DNA of 64,000 nt from Actinoplanes flavus (GTDB taxonomy: Bacteria > Actinomycetota > Actinomycetes > Mycobacteriales > Micromonosporaceae). The notes beneath the pieces were generated by a model. The model was given only the letters and a program-made list of their open reading frames with translations, was not told the DNA's origin and searched no databases. Below are positions 52,198-62,550 of this stretch, in pieces. The first letter of the stretch is position 1. The number at the start of each line of letters is the position of its first letter. The translations under genes were made by a program, and so were the position numbers. The stretch is taken from positions 84,611 to 148,610 of the forward strand of contig NZ_JAGFNS010000025.1 of NCBI RefSeq assembly GCF_017592555.1, read 5' to 3'.

Positions 52198-53985
52198 TCA
52201 GAGGCCCTCGGCGACCGCCGCGGCGATCTTGAGCCAGGCGTCCTTGGTGTTGCCGGAGAGTTCGCCGTACCGGATCGGCTCGCCGGAGTCGATCAGCCGC
52301 TCGTAGGGGGCCAGCAGCACGGCCCTGGTCCGGGCCGCGAAGTGCTGCTGGATCCAGGGCAGGTCGATGTCCTTGCGGGTCGGCGGCATGGTGACGATCG
52401 TCACGGCCTGGCGGACCAGTCGCCGGCGCCCGCTCTGCTCCAGGTGGTCGAGCGCCCGGGCGGCGGTCTCGGCCGAGTCGTTACGGGCCGACATGGTGAT
52501 CACCAGCTGGTCGGTGGCGTCCATGGCGGCCTGCCAGTTCTCCGCGCGGACGTTGTTGCCGGTGTCCACGAAGATCAGCTTGTAGAACCGGCTCACCACG
52601 TCACGGATCTCGGCGAACGAATCCGCGGTCAGCATCTCGCCGGCGGTCGCCGACTCGTCCGAGGCGAGCACGTCGAACATGCCCTCGCCCTGGGCCCGGA
52701 CATACTGCGACAGGTCACCGACCCGGCCCTGCGCGCCCTGGAAGAGATGCAGATCACGCATCATGTCCCGGACGGTACGGGCGTGGAAGTCCTGCTGCGC
52801 CCGCATACCGAGCGTGCCCTGCGTCTCGTTGTTGTCCCAGGCGAGCACGTAGCCGCCGCGCTTCTGCCCGAACGTCATCGCCAGCAGCAGCACGGCCACC
52901 GTCTTCCCGGCGCCGCCCTTCGGGTTGACCACGGTGACCTGGCGCAGCCCGCCGAAGTTGCGGCGAACCATCTCGACGTCCTGCTTGTATTCCAGCTCAT
53001 GCTGGCCCGGAGCCATGTTGAACAGCCCGAACGTGGTCTTCCGGAGCATCGCCCGGGCACCCATCGTGGCGCTCTGCTGAGCCGGCCGGGCAAGCCTTCG
53101 CCGGGCGAACTCCTCCGCCGTCGGCGTCGCGTCGAGCAGGTCCTGGAACGGGTCGGCCTCGGCCGCGCCGCCCGGTGGCGCGGACGGCGCCGCCTGCGGC
53201 GGAGGGGGTGGCGGCAGCGGCGTCGTGTGCACCGGCGGAGGAATCGGCGCCCCACCGACCGCATGCGGCGGGAAACCGTCCGCGATGGGCGGCATCCCGA
53301 CGGCGGCCTGCTCCGGCGGCCACGGCGCGGCCTCCGCGGGGCCCGGCGTCCCGACGGCGGCCTGCGGCGGCGGCTGGTCGAAGGGCGGGGGTACGACGGC
53401 CGCGCCGACCGCCGGTGCGACCGGCTGGGCCGAAACGGGCTCCACCGGCGCCGGCGGTGGCGGCACGGGCTGGGCGGAGACCGGTTCGGCGGGTCCGGGC
53501 CAGGCGGGCTGTGCCGAGACCGGTTCGGCGGGTCCGGGCCGAGCGGGCTGGGTGGGGACCGGCGCGACGGGAGCCGGCTCGATCGGCGCGGCCCAGGCGG
53601 GCGGGGCCGACAGCGGCGAAACCGGCTGCACCGGGACCGGCTGGGTGGCCGGCGGCACCGGGCCGCTCTCCGCCGGACGGTGCGGCGGCTGCGCCCACGG
53701 GGAGCCGGCCACCACCGGCTCCGGACCCGGCCACGGCACGGACTCCGCCGGTGGCCGCTGGCCGGGCACGTGCACCCCGGGTGGCAGGGACGCCTCCCCG
53801 GAGGGCCGGTAGACGCCCGGCTCGACCGGCGTCATCCCGACCGGTGGCGTCCGATCGGTCAGTGGCACGGCACGGCCGTGCACCGGCGTCGCGGGCTCAT
53901 CGGCCCAGAACGGCTCCACGTCCCGGGCCGGCGGAGCGGACTCGGCCCCCGGAACATGGACACGGTCGGCGTTCTCGTCCGCCAC
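52198..53985 (-). CDS. MinD/ParA-like ATPase with long Pro-rich N-terminus
   Basis: The 595-residue protein has about 270 residues of Pro/Ala/Val-rich, repeat-containing sequence (EPVSAQP and PAWPGPAEP units) ahead of a SIMIBI ATPase domain. The deviant Walker A is VVNPKGGAGKTVAVLLLA (about residue 355), followed by AWDNNETQGTLG, where ParA proteins have the DxDPQ motif, and LIFVDTGNNVRAENW. The layout resembles EspI-type and related actinobacterial MinD-like ATPases of the envelope or type VII secretion. No ParB or secretion gene is adjacent. The GTG at 53985 is preferred for its GGAGG site over GTG 54006. Confidence 0.82.
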   Translation of the reverse strand: MADENADRVHVPGAESAPPARDVEPFWADEPATPVHGRAVPLTDRTPPVGMTPVEPGVYRPSGEASLPPGVHVPGQRPPAESVPWPGPEPVVAGSPWAQPPHRPAESGPVPPATQPVPVQPVSPLSAPPAWAAPIEPAPVAPVPTQPARPGPAEPVSAQPAWPGPAEPVSAQPVPPPPAPVEPVSAQPVAPAVGAAVVPPPFDQPPPQAAVGTPGPAEAAPWPPEQAAVGMPPIADGFPPHAVGGAPIPPPVHTTPLPPPPPPQAAPSAPPGGAAEADPFQDLLDATPTAEEFARRRLARPAQQSATMGARAMLRKTTFGLFNMAPGQHELEYKQDVEMVRRNFGGLRQVTVVNPKGGAGKTVAVLLLAMTFGQKRGGYVLAWDNNETQGTLGMRAQQDFHARTVRDMMRDLHLFQGAQGRVGDLSQYVRAQGEGMFDVLASDESATAGEMLTADSFAEIRDVVSRFYKLIFVDTGNNVRAENWQAAMDATDQLVITMSARNDSAETAARALDHLEQSGRRRLVRQAVTIVTMPPTRKDIDLPWIQQHFAARTRAVLLAPYERLIDSGEPIRYGELSGNTKDAWLKIAAAVAEGL

Positions 53986-54101
53986 GGATGAGACCTCCGG
54001 TATCACGATCGGCTGAAGTGCCTGTCCAGAGTTGCACGGACCCTCGGATTCTGTCTCGTGCGGTGGTGGCCCGCCCGTTCTGGTCGCTCAGGAGAACCGG
54101 G

Positions 54102-55049
54102 TCAGCCGGAGTACACCGCCCAGGCGCCCGCCTCGGTCCACCACGAGCGTTTGCGGCTGGTGGAGCCCGCCACCCCGTCGTCGAGGAACTGCAGATCGCC
54201 CTCGCGGGGCAGCACGGACACCGCGCGGCCGCGCGCCCGGCGCACCTCCACTCGTACCCTCGTGCCTTTGAAACGCTGTTTGACCACGACCGGGACCGCC
54301 ACCGCGACCTCGACCCGCCCGTCGGTGGGGTCGCCCTCGGCGAGCAGCCGCAGACCGTCGAACTCGGCGTAACCGGCCGCGTTGCCGACCACGCAGGCCA
54401 GCACCGGCTCCTCACCGTCGGTGAGCAGGGCGTCGTCGACCTCGACCCGGCCGCGCCACGGCACCGCCCGGCCGTCGTCGTCGGAACCGCCGAGCAGAGC
54501 GCCGTCCAGCGTGACCGAACCGCCGTCGTTGCGCAGCAGGTCGAGACGGCGGACCGGCCCGTTCAGCACGGCCGCGGCCACCTCGGCCGGGGTCCGCGGG
54601 AGGCCGAGCTGCGCGGCCAGATCGCCGGAGTTGCCCGGGTCGAGCGGCAGGATGGCGACCGGCGGGAGATCCGGCACGGTGCGGCCGGGCGCCAGGTCGG
54701 CGGGGCGTTTGCTGGGCGGTGGAGCGTACCGCCGGACCAGCCGGCGCACGACGGCGCGCAACTGGCCGTCGGTGGCGCTCGCCACCACCAGCCTCAGCTT
54801 GGTGTCCGGGTCCGGCCAGGTGAGACCGTCCGGCCGGGCCGGCCCGTCGAAACGGGCCAGCACCGCGTCGATCTCCTGATCCGATCCGGCCAGCACGGTC
54901 TCCACCCGGGCGCCGGCCTCACGCAGCGCGTCCGCGCAGGCCAGCACGGGGGTACGCGGAGTCGCGCAAGCGGAGGCACAGCCGCCGCACCCGGAACCGC
55001 AGCCGTCGCCCGACCCCTCGGCCAGGCTGAGGAGCACCACGTCGTACAC
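54102..55049 (-). CDS. Diacylglycerol-kinase-fold protein with Cys cluster
   Basis: The 315-residue protein aligns with lipid/NAD-kinase-type catalytic domains: AILPLDPGNSGDLAAQLGLP (about 132-151) corresponds to the GTGN(D) segment, followed by VAAAVLNGPVRRLDLLR. The usual GGDGT catalytic loop is eroded to SATDGQL (91-97). A cluster of cysteines lies near the N-terminus (Cys17, 21, 24, 28, then 38; CxxxCxxCxxxC), not part of known DAG kinases. It may be a non-catalytic, metal- or Fe-S-binding relative. It begins only 2 bp after purA on the same strand, so it is co-transcribed with purA. Confidence 0.75.
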   Translation of the reverse strand: MYDVVLLSLAEGSGDGCGSGCGGCASACATPRTPVLACADALREAGARVETVLAGSDQEIDAVLARFDGPARPDGLTWPDPDTKLRLVVASATDGQLRAVVRRLVRRYAPPPSKRPADLAPGRTVPDLPPVAILPLDPGNSGDLAAQLGLPRTPAEVAAAVLNGPVRRLDLLRNDGGSVTLDGALLGGSDDDGRAVPWRGRVEVDDALLTDGEEPVLACVVGNAAGYAEFDGLRLLAEGDPTDGRVEVAVAVPVVVKQRFKGTRVRVEVRRARGRAVSVLPREGDLQFLDDGVAGSTSRKRSWWTEAGAWAVYSG

Positions 55050-55051
55050 GG

Positions 55052-56344
<1,293 letters not shown>

Positions 56345-56435
56345 TTTGAGCGTTGCCTTTCCCCAAGGTCGTACCTGGAGGAGCCCGGGTACTGCCGAAG
56401 TTTACTGGACGGTGACGCAGGTAGGATGGGCCGTC

Positions 56436-57677
56436 GTGCGCGTACTTCTGATCGGCTCCGGTGGGCGCGAGCACGCGCTTGCCGTCGGGCTCGCCGCCGA
56501 CCCGTCCGTCGACTTCCTGGCCGCCGCGCCCGGCAACCCGGGCATCGCCCAGGTCGCCGAGCTGCATGAGGTCAAGGTCACCGATCCCGCCGCGGTCGCG
56601 GCGCTCGCCGTCGAGCTGAGCGCCGACCTGGTCGTGATCGGCCCGGAGGCCCCGCTGGTCGCCGGGGTGGCCGACGCGGTGCGGGCCAAGGGCATCGCCT
56701 GCTTCGGTCCGTCGGCCGCGGCCGCGCGGCTGGAGGGCTCGAAGGCCTTCGCCAACGAGGTGATGGCCGCCGCCGGGGTGCCGACCGCCCGTTCGTTCGC
56801 CTGCTCCTCGGTCGCCGAGGCGCGGACCGCCCTCGACGTTCTGGGCGCCCCCTACGTGGTGAAGAACGACGGCCTGGCCGCCGGCAAGGGCGTCGTCGTC
56901 ACCGACGACCTGGAGGAGGCCCTGATCCACGCCGAGGCGTGCGGCAAGGTCGTCATCGAGGAGTTCCTGCCCGGCCCCGAGGTCTCGCTGTTCGTGGTGA
57001 CCGACGGCACCGCGGTGGCGCCGCTCATGCCGGCGCAGGACTTCAAGCGGCTCGCCGACGGCGACGAGGGCCCGAACACCGGTGGCATGGGCGCCTACGC
57101 CCCGCTGGACTGGGCGCCGGCCGACCTCACCGAGCGGGTGCTGCGGGAGACCGTCGAGCCGACCCTGGCCGAGATGCGCAAGCGCGGCACCCCGTTCGCC
57201 GGCCTGCTCTACGTCGGACTCGCGCTCACACCGGACGGCCCGAAGGTGATCGAGTTCAACGCCCGGTTCGGCGACCCGGAGACCCAGGTGGTGCTGGCGC
57301 TGCTGGACACCCCGCTGGCCGGGCTGCTCAACGCCGCCGCCACCGGCACCCTGGCCGACCACGGCCCGCTGCGCTGGAAGGACGGCTCGGCGATCACGAT
57401 CGTCGTGGCGAGTCACAACTACCCCGGCGTCCCGCGGACCGGCGACGTCATCGAGGGGGCCGAGCGCCCGGGCGTCATCCACGCCGGCACCGCCCGCAAC
57501 GCCGACGGCGCGCTGGTCTCGGCCGGCGGCCGGGTGCTGAGCGTCACCGCGGCCGGCGCCGACCTGCCCGCCGCCCGTGCGGCCGCCTACGCCCTGATCG
57601 AGGGCGTGAAGCTGGACGGCGCGCAGTACCGAACGGACATCGCGCTGCGCGCCGTCGAGGGCCGGATCACGCTGTGA
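56436..57677 (+). CDS. purD: Phosphoribosylamine-glycine ligase
   Basis: The 413-residue ATP-grasp enzyme joins phosphoribosylamine and glycine in early purine synthesis. It starts RVLLIGSGGREHALA. The ATP-grasp region has YVVKNDGLAAGKGVVV, GKVVIEEFLPGPEVSLFVV, PAQDFKRLADGDEGPNTGGM and VIEFNARFGDPETQVVL. The GTG start follows AGGATGGG. Its last 11 bp overlap the end of the convergent membrane-protein gene. Confidence 0.98.
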   Translation: MRVLLIGSGGREHALAVGLAADPSVDFLAAAPGNPGIAQVAELHEVKVTDPAAVAALAVELSADLVVIGPEAPLVAGVADAVRAKGIACFGPSAAAARLEGSKAFANEVMAAAGVPTARSFACSSVAEARTALDVLGAPYVVKNDGLAAGKGVVVTDDLEEALIHAEACGKVVIEEFLPGPEVSLFVVTDGTAVAPLMPAQDFKRLADGDEGPNTGGMGAYAPLDWAPADLTERVLRETVEPTLAEMRKRGTPFAGLLYVGLALTPDGPKVIEFNARFGDPETQVVLALLDTPLAGLLNAAATGTLADHGPLRWKDGSAITIVVASHNYPGVPRTGDVIEGAERPGVIHAGTARNADGALVSAGGRVLSVTAAGADLPAARAAAYALIEGVKLDGAQYRTDIALRAVEGRITL

Positions 57678-58248
57678 CGAGCGCCGGCCGTCCGGCGTTC
57701 CGCAGCAGGGCCACGGACAGCCACAGCACACCCAGGCTGCCGACGATCAGCCCGGAGAGGTAGAGCCACTCGGGTGCCGCGGCTCGCAGGGCCGCGGCGC
57801 TCAGGCCCGGCACGTACAGCGCGAGGGCGCCCCGGGGCAGCACTCCGGCCCGCCACGACGCGGCGCCGAAGAGCAGCACCCCGGCCACGAAGGTCAGCGC
57901 CACCACCAGGAAGTACGGCCGCCCCGGCCCGGTGAGCACCGCCTCCCGGGTCGCGGCGTCCTGGTATTGCAGGACCGCGTGGGTGAGGAACTCGATCGCG
58001 AACAGGCCGCTCAGGCCGAGGTGGTTCAGCACGAAACCGGCCAGTCCCAGCCGGCCCGACTCCCGTCGCTGGCACAGGTAGAGCGCGGTGAGGGTGAGCA
58101 GCAGCAGCGCGGTGGCCGGCGGGGCCAGGGCGTGGGTGAACCCGTTCTCCGGCAGAAGGCCGGCACGGCGGGCGACGGCGATCAGGGTGAGGACGCCACC
58201 GGCCAGGCCGGTCAGGGCGGCGAGACGGTACAGATCCCGTTCGGACAT
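57667..58248 (-). CDS. Six-helix membrane protein of unknown function
   Basis: The 193-residue protein has about six hydrophobic helices, beginning MSERDLYRLAALTGLAGGVL and including LAPPATALLLLTLTALYLC, GRPYFLVVALTFVAGVLLF and LIVGSLGVLWLSVALL. ATG 58248 was chosen for a GGAG site 8 bases upstream; a longer reading in the same frame is non-coding. It is divergent from a sensor kinase gene and could be its signal partner or target, but nothing in the sequence proves this. Confidence 0.75.
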   Translation of the reverse strand: MSERDLYRLAALTGLAGGVLTLIAVARRAGLLPENGFTHALAPPATALLLLTLTALYLCQRRESGRLGLAGFVLNHLGLSGLFAIEFLTHAVLQYQDAATREAVLTGPGRPYFLVVALTFVAGVLLFGAASWRAGVLPRGALALYVPGLSAAALRAAAPEWLYLSGLIVGSLGVLWLSVALLRNAGRPALVTA

Positions 58249-58420
58249 GGTCGGACTCCTTCGGTATCGGACGTCGACACCGTGCCCGCCGGGCCCGGAA
58301 CAGGGACAGTGCCGCGAGTCCAGGACCGGGCGACGGGCGCCTGCCGGACGGCACATGACCAACGGCCAGACCTGAGCGCCGGGCATGGTCGTGGATGTCC
58401 GGGCCACCTAGCGTGACGGT

Positions 58421-59572
58421 ATGGCTCTGGACGCTCCACCCCTGCGCTGGATGGCCTCGCTGCTCTATGTGGCGGTGCTGCTCACCGGCCTCTACTACGT
58501 CGCCGCCGGACTGGCGCCGGACTGGTCCGGAGCCGAGCTGGCGGTCTTCGCCGGGGGTCTGGTCGCCCTGTTGGCCGTCGAGCAGCTCGACTGGCGGCGG
58601 CCCCGGACCCGGCACTGGGCGGGGAGCCTGCTGGTGGTCCGGATCGTGCTGCTGGAGATCGTGAACTCCGCCGACGAGGCCGGCTTCTCCCGGGCACTCT
58701 TCGTGCTGGTGCCGTTCTTCGCGTACCTCTGGCTGGGCCGTGCCACCGGGATCGCGCTGGCGGTGGTCTACCTGCTCGCCGCGCTCATCCGGGCCGGCAC
58801 GGTGACCGGCGGCCGGACCGATCCCGAGGTGGTCTCGGACCTGTTCATGCTCTTCATCGGGCTGGTGCTGGTGGTGTCCACCGCGGCCGTCGCGGCCGAG
58901 CAGCGGCGGAGCCGGTTGCAGGCCGAGCGGCTGGTGACCGAGCTGACCGCGACGCAGCAGCGGGTGGCCGAGTTGAGCGCGGCGAGCGAGCGCAACCGGC
59001 TGGCCCGGGACATCCACGACAGCGTCGGCCACCACCTGACCGCGGTCAGCGTCCAGCTGGCCAAGGCGGAGGCGTTCCGGGAGCGCGATCCGGAGGTGGC
59101 GGACCGGGCGGTCGTGGACGCGCGCCGGGCCACGGGACGGGCGCTCCGCGAGGTACGGGAGTCGGTCGGCGCTCTTCGAGTCGAGCCGTTCTCCCTGGCA
59201 GCCGCCCTGTTCGCGCTGGTCGAAGGGTTGCACGACGCGGATTTCCGGGTGGTGCTCGACGTCGGCGACGCAGAGCTGGACCAGGGGCGGGCCGGGTCGG
59301 AGGCGCTCTACCGGGTCGCCCAGGAGGCGCTCACCAACGCCCGCCGGCATGCCGGGGCCGACCTGGTCCGGGTGGTGGTCCGGCGCGGCGACGACGGCGC
59401 GGTCCTGGAGGTGGAGGACAACGGCCGGGGTTTCACCCCGGACACCGCGCTCGGTGGGGGGCTCAGCGGGATGCGTGAGCGCCTGGCCGTTCTCGGCGGC
59501 AGCGTACGGGTGGAGTCGAGGCCCGGACACGGCACCCGGATCGTGGCGAGTGTCCCGGCGGGGACCCGGTGA
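58421..59572 (+). CDS. NarL-type membrane sensor histidine kinase
   Basis: The 383-residue kinase has five or six N-terminal membrane helices (to about residue 158), a coiled coil, and the HisKA_3 dimerisation domain ERNRLARDIHDSVGHHLTAV with phospho-acceptor His199. A HATPase_c domain follows, with VAQEALTNARRHAGAD, VEDNGRGFTP and GGGLSGMRERLAVLGG. No periplasmic sensor domain is visible, so it probably senses membrane state or intramembrane ligand. It overlaps the response regulator by 4 bp (GTGA). Confidence 0.95.
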   Translation: MALDAPPLRWMASLLYVAVLLTGLYYVAAGLAPDWSGAELAVFAGGLVALLAVEQLDWRRPRTRHWAGSLLVVRIVLLEIVNSADEAGFSRALFVLVPFFAYLWLGRATGIALAVVYLLAALIRAGTVTGGRTDPEVVSDLFMLFIGLVLVVSTAAVAAEQRRSRLQAERLVTELTATQQRVAELSAASERNRLARDIHDSVGHHLTAVSVQLAKAEAFRERDPEVADRAVVDARRATGRALREVRESVGALRVEPFSLAAALFALVEGLHDADFRVVLDVGDAELDQGRAGSEALYRVAQEALTNARRHAGADLVRVVVRRGDDGAVLEVEDNGRGFTPDTALGGGLSGMRERLAVLGGSVRVESRPGHGTRIVASVPAGTR

Positions 59573-60216
59573 CCGCCGACGCCCCGGTGCGGGTTCTCGT
59601 CGCCGACGACCAGGCGCTGATCCGGGAGGGCATCGCCTCACTGCTGGGTATCGAGCCGGGCATCGAGGTGGTCGGCACCGCGGCGGACGGCCGTGCCGCG
59701 GTGGATCTCGCCCTGGCCACGGTTCCGGACGTGGTGCTCATGGACGTACGCATGCCGGTCTTGGATGGTCTCCGAGCCGCCGAACTGCTTCGCGAGAAAC
59801 TGCCGGCCTGCCGCGTGCTGATGCTGACGACCTTCGACGACGAGGAGTACGTGCTCCGCGCGCTGCGGGCCGGAACCGGCGGCTACCTGCTCAAGGACCT
59901 GCCGCCACGCGACCTGGCCCGGGCCGTTCGGTTGGCTCACTCGGGTGTCGACCAGCACGACAGCGCCGTGGTGCGCCGGCTGGTGTCGGCCCTGGACCGG
60001 GGTGAACCGGTGGCGACCCCGCGGACCGACCTGACCGAGCGCGAGCACGCGGTGCTGCGGCTGATCGCCCGGGGCGCGACGAACCGGGAGATCGCCGCGC
60101 AGCTCTACGTGAGCGAGGGGACGGTCAAGAACCACGTCTCGCACATCCTCGCGAGGCTGGGCCTGCGGGACCGGACGCAGGCCGCGATCTACGCCCGGGA
60201 CCACGGCCTGCTGTGA
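59569..60216 (+). CDS. LuxR/NarL-type response regulator
   Basis: The 215-residue regulator has a receiver domain (acidic pair in VLVADDQALIREG, phospho-acceptor Asp59 in VVLMDVRMPVLDG, Lys in GYLLKDLPP) and a C-terminal LuxR helix-turn-helix (LTEREHAVLRLIARGATNRE, then VSEGTVKNHVSHILARLGL). Paired with the preceding kinase by coupled translation. Target genes are unknown; the divergent membrane-protein gene is a simple guess. Confidence 0.96.
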   Translation: MTADAPVRVLVADDQALIREGIASLLGIEPGIEVVGTAADGRAAVDLALATVPDVVLMDVRMPVLDGLRAAELLREKLPACRVLMLTTFDDEEYVLRALRAGTGGYLLKDLPPRDLARAVRLAHSGVDQHDSAVVRRLVSALDRGEPVATPRTDLTEREHAVLRLIARGATNREIAAQLYVSEGTVKNHVSHILARLGLRDRTQAAIYARDHGLL

Positions 60217-60219
60217 GGG

Positions 60220-60669
60220 TCAGCCCTTCGGGATGTCGAAGAGCTTCGGGATGCTGGTGGCCAGGCTCAGGTCGCCCTTCGCCTTGATCTTGCCGGTCAT
60301 GAACAGCATCATCGGGTTCCCGGCGCCGGTGATGGTCTTCAGGAACGTGAGCGCGTCCATGGTCATGGCCAGGTTGGGCTGGCGGCCCGGCTCGCTGGTG
60401 ACGGTGCAGGTCTTGTTCTCGATCACCGTCTCGTAGGTGTCCTGCCCGTTCGGGCCGCCCGTGATGATCCAGTGGATGACGGTGGCGGTGCCCCCGGCCC
60501 GCTCGGCGCGGAAGAGCGTGGGCATCCGGTTGAACACCTCGTCCAGGATCTTGGTGCGGGTGTCGGACGCCATCACCTCGGCGATCTTCGAGTCCGGGGT
60601 GGACTTGACCAGCTGAGTGAACTCCTTCGGGCCGATCGCGGCGAGCGACTCGGGGCTGAAATCCGTCAT
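60220..60669 (-). CDS. SCP2 sterol-carrier-domain protein
   Basis: The 149-residue protein has the SCP2 fold: TKILDEVFNRMPTLF, ATVIHWIITGGPNGQDTYET, EPGRQPNLAMTMDALTFLK and MLFMTGKIKAKGDLSLATSI, all characteristic of the hydrophobic-ligand tunnel. Single-domain bacterial forms may carry lipids or fatty acyl chains. It ends 3 bp after the response-regulator stop on the other strand, and is divergent from the ArsR-like gene, with the 16-bp palindrome in the shared region. Confidence 0.93.
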   Translation of the reverse strand: MTDFSPESLAAIGPKEFTQLVKSTPDSKIAEVMASDTRTKILDEVFNRMPTLFRAERAGGTATVIHWIITGGPNGQDTYETVIENKTCTVTSEPGRQPNLAMTMDALTFLKTITGAGNPMMLFMTGKIKAKGDLSLATSIPKLFDIPKG

Positions 60670-60750
60670 CAGAAGTCCTTTCGGGTGAACGTCACGCTAC
60701 CCACCGGTAACCCTAGCGAGGATGCCGGTAGCCCGTGCAGTGTGCCACTC

Positions 60751-60766
60751 TCCAACAATTGTTGGA
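60751..60766. promoter_or_regulatory. Perfect 16-bp palindrome, probable operator
   Basis: TCCAACAATTGTTGGA reads the same on both strands. It overlaps a possible -35 (TTGGAC, 60762-60767) of the downstream regulator gene and also lies upstream of the divergent SCP2 gene. An ArsR-type autorepressor site is the simplest interpretation. Confidence 0.6.
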
Positions 60767-60786
60767 CAGTCGCCCCGCCGGATACA

Positions 60787-60800
60787 TAGACTCCCCAACA
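60787..60800 (+). promoter_or_regulatory. Possible -10 element giving a leaderless transcript
   Basis: TAGACT (60787-60792) fits the TANNNT -10 pattern, and initiation 7-8 bases later would fall at the ATG (60800). No ribosome site precedes that ATG, so translation may be leaderless. The start codon is also bracketed by an imperfect CCCCAA/TTGGGG inverted repeat (793-798/806-811). Confidence 0.4.
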
Positions 60801-61318
60801 TGTCTTTGGGGGATGTCGGGTCCGGCGGCACGGCCGCGCTCCGAGCACTGGCCCATCCGATCCGGCTACGGATCATGTCCCTGCTCACCGGCGCCTCGCT
60901 GACCGCCGCCGAGGTCGCCCGGGAGCTCGGGATCACTCATGCCAACGCCAGCTACCACCTGCGCAACCTCCTCTCCGGAGGCCTGATCGTGGTGGCCGGC
61001 GAGGAGAAGATCCGCGGCGGAGTGGCGAAGCGGTACCGCTACGACGCCGTGAATGATCGTGGCCCACTCAGCCCCGAGGAGAAACGGGCCCTCTACCCGG
61101 CCGCCGCGCAGGAGTTGATCCGCCGGTCGGCGACCAGCACCGGGCCCGGAGTCCTCGGTGACGCCGAGCTGTGGGTCGATCCGGACCGGTGGACGGAGAT
61201 CCGTGACCGGATCGCCGCGGTCCTGCTCGAACTGCACGAGCTCGCGCGGCCGCCGCGCACCCCGGGCACGATCCGCACCAGCACGACAGTCGTCCTTTTC
61301 GAGATGGAGGCGGAGTGA
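60800..61318 (+). CDS. ArsR-like winged-helix regulator
   Basis: The 172-residue protein begins MSLGDVGSGGTAALRALAHP. The HTH_20/ArsR-like domain reads IRLRIMSLLTGASLTAAEVA, then ITHANASYHLRNLLSGGLIV and the wing GGVAKRYRYD. The C-terminal half (helical, with LWVDPDRWTEIRDRIAAVLL) resembles effector or dimerisation regions of multi-drug and MFS-linked regulators. The GTG of the MFS gene overlaps its stop, so it most likely controls that transporter and itself through the upstream palindrome. Confidence 0.9.
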   Translation: MSLGDVGSGGTAALRALAHPIRLRIMSLLTGASLTAAEVARELGITHANASYHLRNLLSGGLIVVAGEEKIRGGVAKRYRYDAVNDRGPLSPEEKRALYPAAAQELIRRSATSTGPGVLGDAELWVDPDRWTEIRDRIAAVLLELHELARPPRTPGTIRTSTTVVLFEMEAE

Positions 61319-62550
61319 CCGGCCCACTGCGGCACCGCAACTTCCGGCTGCTGCTGGCCGGCCGGACCGTCAACGCCCTCGGCAACGCGATCGCCCCGAT
61401 CGCCCTCTCCTTCGCCGTTCTCGACCTCACCGGCTCGGTCCGCGACCTCGGCCTCGTCGTCGGCGTCCGCACCCTGACCAACGTGCTGTTCCTGCTCTTC
61501 GGCGGGGTGCTCGCGGACCGGCTGCCGCGCGGCCTGGTGCTGGTCGGCGCCGGCCTGGCCGCGGCCGTCACCCAGGGCGCGGTGGCCACCCTCGTGCTCA
61601 CCGGCACGGCGACGATCCCGCTGCTCGTCGGGATCTCCGCGATCAACGGCGTGGTGGCCGCCCTGGCCCTGCCGGCCACCGCGGCCGTGGTGCCGCAGAC
61701 CGTCCCGGAGGACGTCCGGCAGCAGGCCAACGCGCTGAACCGGATGTGCTCCAACGGCGCGATGATCGCCGGCGCCCCGCTGGGTGGCGTCCTGGTCGCG
61801 GCCGTGGGGCCGGGCTGGGGCATCGCCGTGGACGCCGCCACCTTCGCGGTCTCGGCGTTCTGTTTCGCCTTCCTCCGCCTGCCCACCCGGCCGGTCGCGG
61901 TGCGGCCCGGCATCCTGACCGAGCTCCGGGGCGGCTGGACCGAGTTCCGCTCCCGGGAGTGGCTGTGGGTCGTCGTGGCCTGCGCCTGCATCGGCAACGT
62001 GGCATGGTCCGGCTCGGCGAACGTGCTGGGCCCGGTGGTGGCCGACCAGACCTTCGGCCGGACCGCGTGGGGCCTGATCCTGGCGGCGCAGACGCTCGGC
62101 ATGGTGGTCGGCGCGCTGGTGGCGATGCGGCTGCGGGTCCGGCGGCTGCTGCTCTTCGGATCGGTCAGCTGCGGCCTGCTCACCCTGCCGATGCTGGCCC
62201 TCGGCGTCCGGCCGACCGTGCCGGTGCTGCTGATCACCGGGTTCATCGCCGGGATCGGGCTGGAACAGTTCGGCATCGCCTGGGACACCACGATGCAGGA
62301 GCACGTGCCGGCCGACAAGCTGGCGCGGGTGTACTCGTACGACATGCTTGGGTCCTTCCTGGCCATGCCGGTCGGCGAGGTGGCGGTCGGCCCGATCGCC
62401 GAGGCGGCCGGGCTGCGGCCCACCCTGATCGGGTGCGCGGTGCTGATGTTCCTGTCCATCGCCGCGATGCTGCTCAGCCGCGATGTCCGTACCCTGCGTC
62501 ACCGGCTGCCGGGAGACGCCGTTCAGCCCGTGAAAGAATCAGTGCCGTGA
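61315..62550 (+). CDS. MFS transporter
   Basis: The 411-residue protein has 12 predicted membrane helices. It shows the usual MFS loop (GGVLADRLPRGLVL), a TTMQEHVPADKLARVYSYDM stretch before helix eleven and VGPIAEAAGLRPTLI; this is the enterobactin-exporter-like/multidrug branch common in actinobacteria. Substrate unknown. It overlaps the ArsR-like gene upstream and purB downstream by GTGA, so purB is translationally coupled to a transporter. Confidence 0.9.
   Translation: MTGPLRHRNFRLLLAGRTVNALGNAIAPIALSFAVLDLTGSVRDLGLVVGVRTLTNVLFLLFGGVLADRLPRGLVLVGAGLAAAVTQGAVATLVLTGTATIPLLVGISAINGVVAALALPATAAVVPQTVPEDVRQQANALNRMCSNGAMIAGAPLGGVLVAAVGPGWGIAVDAATFAVSAFCFAFLRLPTRPVAVRPGILTELRGGWTEFRSREWLWVVVACACIGNVAWSGSANVLGPVVADQTFGRTAWGLILAAQTLGMVVGALVAMRLRVRRLLLFGSVSCGLLTLPMLALGVRPTVPVLLITGFIAGIGLEQFGIAWDTTMQEHVPADKLARVYSYDMLGSFLAMPVGEVAVGPIAEAAGLRPTLIGCAVLMFLSIAAMLLSRDVRTLRHRLPGDAVQPVKESVP

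Noticed and set aside
61158..62546. 463-codon upstream extension of purB
   Set aside because: The frame is open only as a shadow of the regulator and MFS genes. The PurB family start is at GTG 62547, overlapping the MFS stop.
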